DNA from: Taklimakanibacter albus
GTDB taxonomy: Bacteria > Pseudomonadota > Alphaproteobacteria > Rhizobiales > Aestuariivirgaceae
DNA length: 47,243 nucleotides
Assembly: GCF_016595235.1 (NCBI RefSeq)
Contig: NZ_JAENHL010000009.1
Location: 1 to 47,243, forward strand
Reading direction: 5' to 3'
Under the pieces are notes generated by a model. It searched no databases and was not told the origin of the DNA. It saw nothing but the letters and a program-made list of their open reading frames with translations. A program made the translations under genes and the position numbers. Below, piece by piece: positions 33,201 through 40,850 of this stretch (position 1 is the stretch's first letter; each line of letters begins with the position of its first letter).

Positions 33201-33936
33201 CGTCCAGTCGGCGCTTCGCGGCATGATGGAGCCCGATAAGAGCTTCGGTAAGTGGGCGGGTAATGTAGGCGAGGCCATGCTCCCCGCATCGTCGCTGCTC
33301 CGAGGCGTGAACCCCGATCCGTACATGCGCGAAGCTCGGACGATGATGGACCACGTCTTGGACAACACCCCTGGCTACTCCAACACGCTGCCCCCAAAGC
33401 GCAATGCCCTCGGCGAGCCTATCACCGCGCAGAAGGGCTTGTGGTCCACCTCCGACAATGATGGCGTCGATGACGAACTCACGCGCATCATCCACGAGAC
33501 GGACGGCGGGATAACTCAGATGGCGCCGAAGCTCATGGAGGGCCTCGACATGCGGGACCTGGAGCTGGAGGATGGACGCACCGCGTTCGATCGCATCCAA
33601 GAGCTGGCCTTCAAGCCGAGTCCCCGTCAGCCCAACATCAGGGAAGCCCTCGCGAAGCTCTTCAAAGACAAGCGCTACCAGGAGGCCCCTGATGGCAAGA
33701 GCGATTTGGCGGGCACAAAGTCTCGGGCCATTGCGGGGCTGCTTTCGAGATACCGCGAGGCCGCCAAGAAGCAGCTCCTCCGCGAGAGCAAGATCTTCAG
33801 GGATGCTGTCACCAAGAGGAAGCGCGAGACCATCGCTGCGGCCCGCCTGAAGCGCAACCCCGGCAACCAGCCGGCCCAGCCGCAAGACAGCGCCCTCGGG
33901 ATGCTGCTCGACATGTTCAACCTTCAGCAGAACTAA
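30280..33936 (+). CDS. Internal virion protein D, T7 gp16-like
   Basis: The 1218-residue protein (T7 gp16 is 1318) is the last and largest internal core protein, between gp15 and fibre as in T7. The N-terminal 250 residues are helical, with alanine/glycine-rich hydrophobic stretches. A disordered Pro/Ala linker (about residues 285-360) contains two SQGWTIK repeats at residues 262 and 283. The C-terminal part is helical with WWYPTHVVNGISNLYLLHA and RTPINALRYTWKMTP. No transglycosylase motif was seen; that domain has moved to the gp15-like protein. It would form part of the ejected channel. Confidence 0.85.
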   Translation: MADPRLDSPSPQNPTFSDDVDPDEKLLTEAADRLAVGRQQQAQTEIDAEFGPNAPLPEDPRRMKPSQIGQSIAAGMVKAGLEVKDFVMGEPNFEDKSPLRKEIEHKSDSLRMTSGINAAAGSISQFVTGLAGAGKILGPIKTGSRALKWGYESLKAAGVGAMVFDPHEQRLADVVEQFPAISSPVTEYLQSDPTDSAAEGRFKSAVESIGMDAVFAGIFALSLKGMKLIKTGTTKNVTAGAQLLDQANTEMATYASDKERLSQGWTIKTEGDEIVPTDAERQSQGWTIKDESGVAPQPAQAAPSTEAPGAPTAPPTAADSGVAPVGKTPAVSPAGAPQAAPKVVQGDATQATDIKPITAPKDITDDEVTRILDAADTATGAKMIDQTGSTFSGISPGGLISWTKVGGPAEVQLYVQKLSEVVAKRLTKAKGGDVLSDARVNKMVQARADLFDEDPALVMGFLKQQGKNANSMVADMEASYAVSNAILSDSYKMAQKIKYGALEQWGGDAAKAMEDFLKVTSLGVEMLGSARAMTANFGRGLRRQRKEFKLTPADIEKFKTLGPEALVEAVYHSQGNPKLISKTLSPGYWQRLQKGAEFLLINGPLWWYPTHVVNGISNLYLLHARPAEKIIGSLAMGKAGSQIRNQALKEYRFMYGAIWDGLEAGWDAYKRGDSKIAPHESAFQDLAASGDNIATMFKPFTDISSVLHNMLMASKLALGQPTRALGAVDETVKVIRYRAVIQARAAQEATDQGLKGQAAQAYISKSLDDSFDEAGQAIDIAALREAQATTFSQPLQGKTLGHTIQTNVATHPFLRTVFTYVRTPINALRYTWKMTPILNMAQTEFRNSIFGKLGPEAQAHAIGQMSLGALIMGAAGGFAQSGMLTGRGPNDPKLQEQLKSTGWRPYSFVWTSEDGKKRYLPIGRLDPVGMLFGIIADFHDISQHPDKYENGNEVLGAAGIALLQNILNRTYLMSVQSALRGMMEPDKSFGKWAGNVGEAMLPASSLLRGVNPDPYMREARTMMDHVLDNTPGYSNTLPPKRNALGEPITAQKGLWSTSDNDGVDDELTRIIHETDGGITQMAPKLMEGLDMRDLELEDGRTAFDRIQELAFKPSPRQPNIREALAKLFKDKRYQEAPDGKSDLAGTKSRAIAGLLSRYREAAKKQLLRESKIFRDAVTKRKRETIAAARLKRNPGNQPAQPQDSALGMLLDMFNLQQN

Positions 33937-33945
33937 GGACACCTG

Positions 33946-35991
33946 ATGTCGTACAACACGCGGAGTTCCTACACCGTAGGGGCGCCCAGCACCACTATTG
34001 CCATTCCCTTCCCGTATCAGCTCAAGGCTGACGTCAACCTGGTGATCGGCGGGGTGCCTCTTAATGGCGCTGATGCCGTGTGGGCCGACCCGTCAACCAT
34101 CACCGTCCCCACGATGAGTGGCGGCACTGTGGTGAAGCGTCAACGCACGACCCTCGGCACGGAGATGCGGGCGGTCTTACAGCCGGGCAACTACAACGCC
34201 TCCAGCATCAACAGCGCCCTCACACAGCTCCTCTACCTCCAGCAGGAGGGCCAGGACCGCATGGATATCCTGGAGGACAATGATGGTGTGATCCTCGATG
34301 AGCTTGCGGCCTCCGTTGCGGCTGCGGCTGCGAGTGCCAGCTCGGCGAACACCTCGAAGAACCTTGCCGCTGCGAGTGCCACTGCGGCCAGCGGCTACAA
34401 GGATCTCACGGCGGCTGATGCAAGCAATTCGCTGGCTGCTCGGATCGCGGCTGAGGCGGCCCGTGATGCTACCCTCGCGGCATACGACAACTTCGACGAT
34501 CGCTACCTGGGCGCCAAGGCGAGCGATCCTGCGGTGGACAATGACGGAGATCCTCTGACTGCCGGCCGCCTGTATTTCAACACCGTGTCTGCGGCCATGA
34601 TGATCTACACGGGGTCGGCCTGGGTAGCCGCCTATGTGTCTGGCACGAGCTTTCTCGCCAAGGCTGGGGATGCGATGCTTGGGCCGCTCACCCTCGCTGG
34701 TGCCCCCACACTGGCCCTCCATGCGGCACCCAAGAACTATGTGGACCAGAAGATCAGCGATGTGGTCAACAGCTCGCCGGCCCTTCTCGACACACTGAGT
34801 GAGCTTGCCTCCGCGATTGGCAACGACCCGAACTTCGCCACGACCGTTCTCAATGCCATCGCCCTTAAGGCTCCCACCAACTCGCCGACCTTCACGGGCG
34901 ACCCCAAGGCGCCAACCCCAAGCCCCGGCGACAGGGACACCTCCGTTGCCACCACGGCGTATGTCCAGGAGGCACTCGCCGGCCAGGAGGTCACGGCGTC
35001 TCCGAGTGCTGACACCAACAACCTCTCGGGTGTCGATGCGCTGGGATCCGAGGTGACGCTCATCTTGACGCCGACCGCGAGCTTCAACCTCACGGGTGTC
35101 GTGCCGGGCAACTGTCGGCGGCTTAATGTGATCAACGGCACCTCAGGCGCATCGGGGCGTCTCGTGGTTCTTCCTCACGAGAGCGGCAACTCGACGGCGG
35201 CTAACAGGTTCTCGATGCCTGACATGATGCCGCGCTTCCTTGCGCCAGGGGACATCTTCACGTTTGTCCGCGCGGGTAGTCGCTGGGTTCCAACAGGCAG
35301 CGCCTCGTGGACGCAGTCCTTCCCCGTCTGGGGCGACATGGTGGCTAACAGCACCCCCTGGATCGGCTCATTCTCTGGCACTGGGGCCGCAGGCGGCGCC
35401 GCTTTGAACTCCTACCTTGCGACTGACACAACGCAGAAGCCTCAGGGGACCTTTAAGCTTGACACCGGCACGACCAATACTGGTGCCACCCATAACGGCC
35501 TGTACGGAGGGAGCCAGCTCAATCCGGCACAAGGTCCAGGACTTGTGGTCGGCCGGCTCGCGGTGCCCCTGTTGTCCACTGTGTCCGAGGAGTTCGCTCT
35601 TAGGTTCGGCTTCCATGACAACATGGCGACGGACTCCGATGTCACCGACGGCGTCTACTGGGAGTATCTCCGCACGGCCTCCGTGAACTGGTCCATGAAT
35701 TGTGCTGGCGGTGGGACCCGCTCCAAGACCGCTTCGGGTGTTGCCGTGGACACCAACTATGTGTGGCTGGGTATCTTCGTCAACTCCGACTGGAGCCGCG
35801 CCGACTTCTTCATCTCACAGGACGGCCGCACGTGGACCTTCGCGGGCTCTCAGTCGGGCGCCAACATGCCGATCGCCTCGGAGACCACGGGCTTTGGTGT
35901 GGTCCTTCGGAAGTCAGCGGGTACAACGAGCCGCACCGCCGAGGTCGACCTCATGGCCTATCGCTATGACACTTATCGCGGAGCGGCGTGA
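33946..35991 (+). CDS. Tail fibre protein, T7 gp17-like
   Basis: The 681-residue protein starts with the gp17 tail-attachment type domain (TIAIPFPYQLKADVNLVIGG, SINSALTQLLYLQQEGQDRMD, about residues 1-110). An Ala/Ser-rich coiled coil follows (about 120-185), then a fibre module (GPLTLAGAPTLALHAAPKNYVDQ; SPTFTGDPKAPTPSPGDRDTSVATTAYVQ). The C-terminal half is a beta-rich, lectin-like receptor-binding region with no chaperone domain. AAGGA lies before the ATG. Confidence 0.88.
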   Translation: MSYNTRSSYTVGAPSTTIAIPFPYQLKADVNLVIGGVPLNGADAVWADPSTITVPTMSGGTVVKRQRTTLGTEMRAVLQPGNYNASSINSALTQLLYLQQEGQDRMDILEDNDGVILDELAASVAAAAASASSANTSKNLAAASATAASGYKDLTAADASNSLAARIAAEAARDATLAAYDNFDDRYLGAKASDPAVDNDGDPLTAGRLYFNTVSAAMMIYTGSAWVAAYVSGTSFLAKAGDAMLGPLTLAGAPTLALHAAPKNYVDQKISDVVNSSPALLDTLSELASAIGNDPNFATTVLNAIALKAPTNSPTFTGDPKAPTPSPGDRDTSVATTAYVQEALAGQEVTASPSADTNNLSGVDALGSEVTLILTPTASFNLTGVVPGNCRRLNVINGTSGASGRLVVLPHESGNSTAANRFSMPDMMPRFLAPGDIFTFVRAGSRWVPTGSASWTQSFPVWGDMVANSTPWIGSFSGTGAAGGAALNSYLATDTTQKPQGTFKLDTGTTNTGATHNGLYGGSQLNPAQGPGLVVGRLAVPLLSTVSEEFALRFGFHDNMATDSDVTDGVYWEYLRTASVNWSMNCAGGGTRSKTASGVAVDTNYVWLGIFVNSDWSRADFFISQDGRTWTFAGSQSGANMPIASETTGFGVVLRKSAGTTSRTAEVDLMAYRYDTYRGAA

Positions 35992-36284
35992 TGGCTGACC
36001 TCCAGCATGTGACGGTCGAAGATCGCATCATCCACTACCTCCAGCTTCCCAACCAGATCGCGGACCTCAAGGTGGCCGTCGCAAGGCTGGAGACCAAGAT
36101 GGACGTGGTGATCTCCCAGGACAAGAAGACGGAAGTGCGCTTCGAGGACCACGACTCGCGGCTCGTTAGCCTTGAGCAACACGGCGTTGCGACGAGCGCA
36201 AAGCTGGGCCTAGGCAAGTACTTCTTCGAGATCCTCTGGTCCATCATCCTCGCATTAATAGGAGCCGGCGTATGGCTGAAATAG
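35991..36284 (+). CDS. Holin-like protein (coiled coil plus C-terminal TM)
   Basis: The 97-residue protein has a long coiled coil (IADLKVAVARLETKMDVV, DHDSRLVSLEQHG) and one C-terminal membrane segment (YFFEILWSIILALIGAGVWLK). This is the shape of XhlA-like lysis accessory proteins. It holds the place of the T7 gp17.5 holin between fibre and small terminase. The ATG overlaps the fibre stop. Pore formation is inferred. Confidence 0.6.
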   Translation: MADLQHVTVEDRIIHYLQLPNQIADLKVAVARLETKMDVVISQDKKTEVRFEDHDSRLVSLEQHGVATSAKLGLGKYFFEILWSIILALIGAGVWLK

Positions 36285-36589
36285 AAGACGATCCCCCGCC
36301 CAGCGGACACAATGATCCCGAGGGCGACCTCCAGGCTGAGGCGGAACGCGATACAATCCTGCGGATGACCGAAGACGACATCCTCAAGGAACTCAGCAAG
36401 CTCTCTCTCGCGGACATTCTCCTCAAGCTCAAGCTGGGGCAGTGCGACTACCGGGATCATGCGGTCATTGCGAAGATCCTCAAGGATCGCGGCTATGCGC
36501 TCCCCGTTAAGAGCGATGAGGAGGAGCAGCAAGACGAACAGCGCTCGCCGGCAAGCCTCCCCACCTATCTCCCTGACGACACCGAATAA
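36272..36589 (+). CDS. Terminase small subunit, T7 gp18-like (putative)
   Basis: The 105-residue acidic, helical protein starts with a disordered acidic stretch and has a helical core (EDDILKELSKLSLADILLKLKLGQCDYRDHAVIAKILKDRG). The pattern of a helix followed by short helix-turn segments fits gp18-like small terminases, and the position matches T7 gene 18. Sequence similarity is weak. It would recognise the concatemer for cutting. Confidence 0.6.
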   Translation: MAEIEDDPPPSGHNDPEGDLQAEAERDTILRMTEDDILKELSKLSLADILLKLKLGQCDYRDHAVIAKILKDRGYALPVKSDEEEQQDEQRSPASLPTYLPDDTE

Positions 36590-36598
36590 GGAACCTCC

Positions 36599-36871
36599 AT
36601 GCCTGTCATTGCAGTTGACAACTACTCGCCCAACCAACAGCGCCAGCTCGGCCCACACGACGATGCCGCAGCGGTGACCAAGAGCGACACCGATGAACTC
36701 GTGGAGGTTGCCGAGGGCTTCCTCGTGGGTGCTGACGGAAACATCGTGATCAAGACCGCTCGCGGCACCACCCTGACGATCGCCGCAAAGGCTGGCGTCG
36801 AGTACCGCATCAGGATCCGCCAGGTGCTCTCCACCAACACCACGGCCACTGGCATCGTTGCGCTGTACTGA
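36599..36871 (+). CDS. Spike-base-like structural protein
   Basis: The 90-residue beta-rich protein follows the pattern of the spike base family first seen in the Rhodobacter GTA: KSDTDELVEVAEGFLVGADGNIVI, then AAKAGVEYRIRIRQVLSTNTTATGIVALY, close to the family ending P.RV.RVL.T.TTA..I.AL. This implies a head or tail surface protein. It is unusual between the terminase subunits. AAGGAA lies upstream. Assignment is from pattern memory. Confidence 0.55.
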   Translation: MPVIAVDNYSPNQQRQLGPHDDAAAVTKSDTDELVEVAEGFLVGADGNIVIKTARGTTLTIAAKAGVEYRIRIRQVLSTNTTATGIVALY

Positions 36872-37068
36872 TGAAGATCGTCCAGGAGATCAACCTCAGG
36901 ATCAAGGCGCTGGAGAGACAGAAGGCCGAGATCCAGAATAAGTGCTCTCATCCAGGCCACACTCGTACCGCGAGGGCAAACACAGGGAACTACGACCCCT
37001 TCAGCGATCGGTACTGGTACGACTGCAAGTGCACCCTCTGTGAGAAGTTCTGGCGAGAAGACCAGTGA
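36871..37068 (+). CDS. Zinc-ribbon-like small protein, 65 aa
   Basis: Has Cys and His in CSHPGH (residues 25-30) and CKCTLC (about residues 51-56), a plausible zinc site, with a helical basic N-terminus. Function unknown. It overlaps the spike-base-like gene by one base and the large terminase by four. Confidence 0.5.
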   Translation: MKIVQEINLRIKALERQKAEIQNKCSHPGHTRTARANTGNYDPFSDRYWYDCKCTLCEKFWREDQ

Positions 37069-38900
37069 TCCAACCTGAAGCCTTCTCTCCAAGCGCCGCT
37101 AAGGCCGCCATCAAGTCCGAGACCGCACTGACGGGGATGAGCGCCAGGGAGGTCGATGCGAAGATCCGCAAGGACTTCCGCTACTTCCTCTACCTGATGT
37201 GGAAGCATCTCGGCCTCCCGGAGCCGACTCGCCTCCAGTACAACATCGCGTATTGGCTGCAGCATGGCCCTGATCGCCAAATCATCATGGCGTTCCGTGG
37301 TGTGGCGAAGTCGTGGATCACTGCGGCCTACGTCCTGTGGCTGCTCTACTGCGATCCCCAGAAGAAGATCCTCGTGGTCTCGGCCTCGCTCAAGCGCTCC
37401 ATCGCCTTCACCAACTTCTGCCTCATGCTCATCCGCCAGTGGCCGCTCCTGGAGCACCTGGCGCCGAGGATGGACCAGAGGCAGTCGAGCGTCATGTTCG
37501 ACGTGGGGCCAGCACTGCCCGATCAGTCACCGAGTGTCCATGCGGCCGGCATCACGGGACAGATCGTGGGCTTCCGCGCGGATGAGATCGTCCCCGATGA
37601 CATCGAGACGAACGACAACTCCAAGACGACCGTCATGCGTGACACCTTGAAGAACAACGTCAAGGAGTTCGATGCGATCATCAAGCCGGGCGGCAAGATC
37701 AAGTACCTCGGGACGCCGCAGACGGAGAACTCGATCTACATCACGATCATTGCTCGCGGTTACACTTGCCGCATCTGGCCGGCGAGATACCCCGACGAGA
37801 AGCAGGTTGCCGCCTATGGGGACAAGCTCGCGCCATTCATCAAGAAGATCGCCCAGTCGGAGATCAAGCTTGTAGGGAAGAGCACGGAGCCAACACGCTT
37901 CAGCGATGAGGATCTCTTCAAGCGCGAACTGTCGTGGGGCCGCTCAGGCTTCGCCCTCCAGTTCATGCTCGATACAAGCCTTGCGGACGGCGATCGGTAT
38001 CCCATCAAGCTACGCAACCTCATCGTCATGTCCTTGGATCCCAAGAAGGGACCCGAGAGCCTGGCGTGGAGCAACGACGCCTACTATGCCCACAAGGAGC
38101 TGCCTGTTCTGGGGATGGACGGCGATGGCTACTATGGGCCTGTGTCCGAAGAGAAGCGGACCATGTCGCCCTACAACTCGACCATCATGATCATCGACCC
38201 CTCAGGTGGTGGCGCCGACGAGACGGGCTTCTCAATCATGTCCGAGCTGCATGCCCGACTGTTCCTGCACAAGACGGGCGGCTTCCTGGACGGCTTCGGG
38301 CCGGCGACACTCCAGGCACTCGCTCAGTTGTGCGTTGAGTATCGCGTCAACAGGTGTCTCATCGAGAGCAACTTCGGTGACGGCATGTGGACGGCCCTCT
38401 TCCGGCCGAAGCTCGTGGCCGCCTGGGAGAAGCACAATAAGTCGGTCCAGAAGGCGCTCCACGGCGGCACCACCATTGAGGAGGTCACCGCAAGCCGTGC
38501 CACGAAGGAGGAGCGCATCATCTCGGCCCTCGCGTCTGTCGTGAAGGCCCACCAGCTCGTGGTCAACACCGATGCCATCCGCGAGGACTACGAGAGCCTC
38601 TCGAAGATCGACGGCGAGAACGACAGGCAGAGCTACTCGGCGTTCTACCAGATGTCGCGGATCACCAATGAGAAGGACTGCCTGGCCCACGAGGACCGCC
38701 TGGAGACGATTTCTGTGGGTGCCCTACACTATGCGCCAGCCCTCGGCGTGGCCCCTGAAGAGTCCCTACAGGCCGCTGAGGAGCGCCGCATGGATGAGGA
38801 GCTTGAGGCCCTATTCGCGGAGGCCGACGAGATCCAGGGCGTTGGGCGGGCTCCTGGGGGCCTCAGGCCGGGGCTTCGAGGGGGTGGCCTAAGGCACTGA
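37065..38900 (+). CDS. Terminase large subunit, T7 gp19-like
   Basis: The 611-residue protein (T7 gp19 is 586) has the T7-type ATPase start IIMAFRGVAKSWITAAYVLWLL with the variant Walker A, followed by KKILVVSASLKRS. The RNase H-like nuclease domain has IMIIDPSGGGADETGFSIM with its metal-binding Asp, and LIESNFGDGMW. A Gly/Arg-rich tail ends the protein. It packages and cuts concatemers. GTG start overlapping the previous stop. It is the last gene before the repeat-rich non-coding region. Confidence 0.95.
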   Translation: MIQPEAFSPSAAKAAIKSETALTGMSAREVDAKIRKDFRYFLYLMWKHLGLPEPTRLQYNIAYWLQHGPDRQIIMAFRGVAKSWITAAYVLWLLYCDPQKKILVVSASLKRSIAFTNFCLMLIRQWPLLEHLAPRMDQRQSSVMFDVGPALPDQSPSVHAAGITGQIVGFRADEIVPDDIETNDNSKTTVMRDTLKNNVKEFDAIIKPGGKIKYLGTPQTENSIYITIIARGYTCRIWPARYPDEKQVAAYGDKLAPFIKKIAQSEIKLVGKSTEPTRFSDEDLFKRELSWGRSGFALQFMLDTSLADGDRYPIKLRNLIVMSLDPKKGPESLAWSNDAYYAHKELPVLGMDGDGYYGPVSEEKRTMSPYNSTIMIIDPSGGGADETGFSIMSELHARLFLHKTGGFLDGFGPATLQALAQLCVEYRVNRCLIESNFGDGMWTALFRPKLVAAWEKHNKSVQKALHGGTTIEEVTASRATKEERIISALASVVKAHQLVVNTDAIREDYESLSKIDGENDRQSYSAFYQMSRITNEKDCLAHEDRLETISVGALHYAPALGVAPEESLQAAEERRMDEELEALFAEADEIQGVGRAPGGLRPGLRGGGLRH

Positions 38901-39162
38901 TAACATTGGGTGATCAATATCCTCACTGTACCAGTCCCCCCCGGTTGTCCATATAGGGTATACATAGAGTAGGGCTCTAGGACTGTCCTCAAGGTAGGGA
39001 TGGTCCTCCCTGCCCATCTCCATCATGCTTAGGGTCTTTACTTAGCTGTAGTGCTCGAAGTGACCTAGGAGTCCAGGCCTAAGGTAGCTCCTTGATGCCG
39101 GCCCTAATGAGCCTCCCCCGAGCTGATGGAGATGAGAGGACAGATCACCTGGTCTAAGTGCG

Positions 39163-39694
39163 TAAAGTGACCCGGATGCTCCCCTAGGGGTCGATCATTT
39201 GAGAGGTCACCTTTACGTGCGAGCGGTCGCGATCCCCCCATAGGGGTCCCAAGGTGCGCCGGAAGGGCCTAATCAAGGGGGTGCGGGCACCTAGCGCCAC
39301 ATCCAGCGCCGCCACGCCACGCCTAACCCATTGATTTCCTTGTAGTTCCGAACAGATTTGTAATCTGATTGTGCGCCACATTAGGCTCTAGCTGCCAGTT
39401 TGGCCCTCAAGTTGCGGCAAGACGCAAAGGGCTCCCCTGAGAGGGCACATCATTGAGCACTGCTAGGTCACTTCGCGCGGCTAGAGCATGGGGGCACGAC
39501 CACAGGCCCAACCTCAGGCCCGCCATCATGTACAGCCGCAGGCCTCGCCACCATGTCCACAACCTCAGGCCCTCGCCACCAGGCCTCGCCATCATGTGCC
39601 GCGATCATTAGGGCACGGCATTAGGTCTGAGGCCTTAGGTCTGCCATTGGGTGCGGGGTGATGAAAGCGCCAATATATAAAGTGAGCCGGACGC
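39163..39694 (+). repeat. Imperfect direct repeat pair TAAAGTGAxCCGGAxGC
   Basis: TAAAGTGACCCGGATGC at 39163-39179 and TAAAGTGAGCCGGACGC at 39678-39694 differ at two positions and are 515 bases apart, start to start. The first part, TAAAGTGA, also occurs in several promoter-like copies. They might mark a terminal-repeat edge or be partial promoters. Confidence 0.45.
39515..39597 (+). repeat. Short degenerate tandem repeat, CAGGCC-CGCCA-CATGT type
   Basis: Four related units: 39515-39531, 39539-39556, 39566-39580 (shortened) and 39580-39597. The unit is close to CAGGCCTCGCCACCATGT. Spacing is irregular, from 14 to 27 bases. Similar in kind to the short repeats flanking T7 genome ends. Confidence 0.55.
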
Positions 39695-39765
39695 ATCTAT
39701 TCGTTTTGTGCATAGCTCCCATGCGCAAACATTGTGGCGATCCTAGTAGACAAACCGCGCAAATC

Positions 39766-39783
39766 CTCTCATATTGTGATCTA
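39766..39783 (+). promoter_or_regulatory. Phage promoter-like motif, copy 5
   Basis: CTCTCATATTGTGATCTA with AATC before it, 26 bases ahead of the ATG at 39809. First copy after the presumed virion left end. Confidence 0.6.
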
Positions 39784-39808
39784 TCAACTAAACGATAGGA
39801 ATTGCACG

Positions 39809-40006
39809 ATGGCTACTTGGCATCAGAGGAAGGCTCAGAGACGCAACCCAGTGCGGCTTGATCATGATACCGAATGGACCGTCGTCATTGATCCGCCTAA
39901 TGGTTTCATGGCTGCAATTCGCTTCTCCTCTGAGAAGGCCGCCGAGCGCTACGCCTCTAATGTCGAGCATACCTATATCCTCAAGCCTCGCAATCTGACG
40001 GCCTAA
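39809..40006 (+). CDS. Hypothetical early protein, 65 aa
   Basis: Not recognised. The basic N-terminus (MATWHQRKAQRRNPVRL) is followed by TEWTVVIDPPNGFMAAIRFSSEKAAERYASNV, a strand-helix pattern. The ATG at 39809 is used because AGGA lies upstream and the promoter-like copy ends 26 bases before it; the longer frame from 39734 would include that site. First gene of the left-end early block. Confidence 0.55.
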   Translation: MATWHQRKAQRRNPVRLDHDTEWTVVIDPPNGFMAAIRFSSEKAAERYASNVEHTYILKPRNLTA

Positions 40007-40008
40007 TC

Positions 40009-40026
40009 CTCTCATAAAGTGATCAG
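40009..40026 (+). promoter_or_regulatory. Phage promoter-like motif, copy 6
   Basis: CTCTCATAAAGTGATCAG, 28 bases before the ATG at 40054 and preceded by AATC. Confidence 0.6.
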
Positions 40027-40053
40027 TCACACATTCAGCAGGAACATTCGGTC

Positions 40054-40269
40054 ATGCTCACCAAGTTTGAAAGATACAAGCTCGCCATTCAGTTTCAGAG
40101 CCATGCCGCTGAGTGGTACGAGGTGGCGCGAATGAGCGGCCAAGCGGCATTACCACTCAGGGCCGAAGCCCGCCACAGGCAGACCCATGCCGCTTACCAT
40201 TCGGAGCAGGCCAGATGGCACCTCATGAACCTTCTCAATGATCTGACCACGCCGGAAGCGAACCAATAG
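40054..40269 (+). CDS. Hypothetical early protein, 71 aa
   Basis: Not recognised. A helical, His/Gln/Ala-rich 71-residue protein (RHRQTHAAYHSEQARWHLMNLL). AGGA lies before the ATG. It follows a promoter-like copy and precedes another small gene by 13 bases. Confidence 0.5.
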   Translation: MLTKFERYKLAIQFQSHAAEWYEVARMSGQAALPLRAEARHRQTHAAYHSEQARWHLMNLLNDLTTPEANQ

Positions 40270-40282
40270 GGGGCCTTGCGCC

Positions 40283-40501
40283 ATGTCCACACGTGAAACC
40301 TACAAGCGCGACCTTGAGGCCCTGCTAGATGGCGGTCACACGGTCTCGGACATTCTGAGCATGCTGGCGGAGGTCTGCGACGACAAGGCGGATCATATCG
40401 AAGACAACTGGCAGGACGACACCACGGCCAAGGTCTGGCGCAAGCTCAGTGTTCGGCTCGCTAACACCAGCAATCAAGTCCACCGGCATTACGGCATCTA
40501 G
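40283..40501 (+). CDS. Hypothetical early protein, 72 aa
   Basis: Not recognised. An acidic helical protein (ILSMLAEVCDDKADHIEDNWQDD), ending with a stop five bases before the next promoter-like copy. Small acidic early proteins in T7-like phages are often inhibitors of host enzymes, but nothing specific is seen here. Confidence 0.5.
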   Translation: MSTRETYKRDLEALLDGGHTVSDILSMLAEVCDDKADHIEDNWQDDTTAKVWRKLSVRLANTSNQVHRHYGI

Positions 40502-40506
40502 TAATC

Positions 40507-40524
40507 CTCTCACTTAATGATCAA
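40507..40524 (+). promoter_or_regulatory. Phage promoter-like motif, copy 7
   Basis: CTCTCACTTAATGATCAA, 25 bases before the ATG at 40549. Confidence 0.55.
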
Positions 40525-40548
40525 TCTCACTTGGGGAGACATTCGACA

Positions 40549-40785
40549 ATGGCATTTGCTTTTGATACCCTTGGATACTCGCAGAGGCTTCGTGATGCTG
40601 GCATTAAGCAAGCACAAGCGGAGGCCCACGCGGAAGCCGCAAGGGACTTCATTATGGCCGAGCTTGTCACGCGGAAGGACTTGGAGACAGCGCTTAAGGG
40701 CCAGTCTCAAGGGCTTATCATTTGGCTCGGAAGCATGATGATTGTCGCCGTGGGCATTCTCGCCACGCTCATCAAGCTCCTTTAG
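40549..40785 (+). CDS. DUF1640-like coiled-coil membrane protein
   Basis: The 78-residue protein reads FDTLGYSQRLRDAGIKQAQAEAHAEA, then LVTRKDLETALKGQ and a C-terminal membrane segment (GSMMIVAVGILATLIKLL). This is the DUF1640/CCDC90-type layout common in phages and prophages: FDT, helix, coiled coil, TM. Function unknown. GGGGAG lies before the ATG. Confidence 0.6.
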   Translation: MAFAFDTLGYSQRLRDAGIKQAQAEAHAEAARDFIMAELVTRKDLETALKGQSQGLIIWLGSMMIVAVGILATLIKLL

Positions 40786-40806
40786 GCGCTTCGCCTCGCC
40801 TCAATC

Positions 40807-40824
40807 CTCTCACATCGTTATCAG
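40807..40824 (+). promoter_or_regulatory. Phage promoter-like motif, copy 8
   Basis: CTCTCACATCGTTATCAG, preceded by AATC and 27 bases before the ATG at 40851. Confidence 0.6.
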
Positions 40825-40850
40825 TTCACTTTTTGGCAGGACTTTAAGCC

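Larger units (their letters stand above)
38901..39765. other. Non-coding terminase-proximal region; probable virion ends/pac
   Basis: About 865 bases without a supported gene. CCTAA/TTAGG-type strings are scattered throughout (for example near 38888, 39031, 39077, 39104, 39269, 39322, 39383, 39607, 39624 and 39634). A palindrome CAGATT-TGT-AATCTG sits at 39353-39367, a related 17-base pair at 39163-39179 and 39678-39694, and a CAGGCC-type tandem at 39515-39597. T7 carries short repeats (CCTAAAG) beside its terminal redundancy at the same map place. Here the terminal repeat would be present once. Exact ends cannot be read from sequence. Confidence 0.5.

Noticed and set aside
39407-39595. Minus-strand 62-codon frame in the non-coding block
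   Set aside because: Made of the CAGGCC-type repeats; composition (GLRLW repeats) follows the DNA repeat, no start signals.
39515-39597. CRISPR-like array
   Set aside because: Units are short, degenerate and irregularly spaced, with no unique spacers of constant length.
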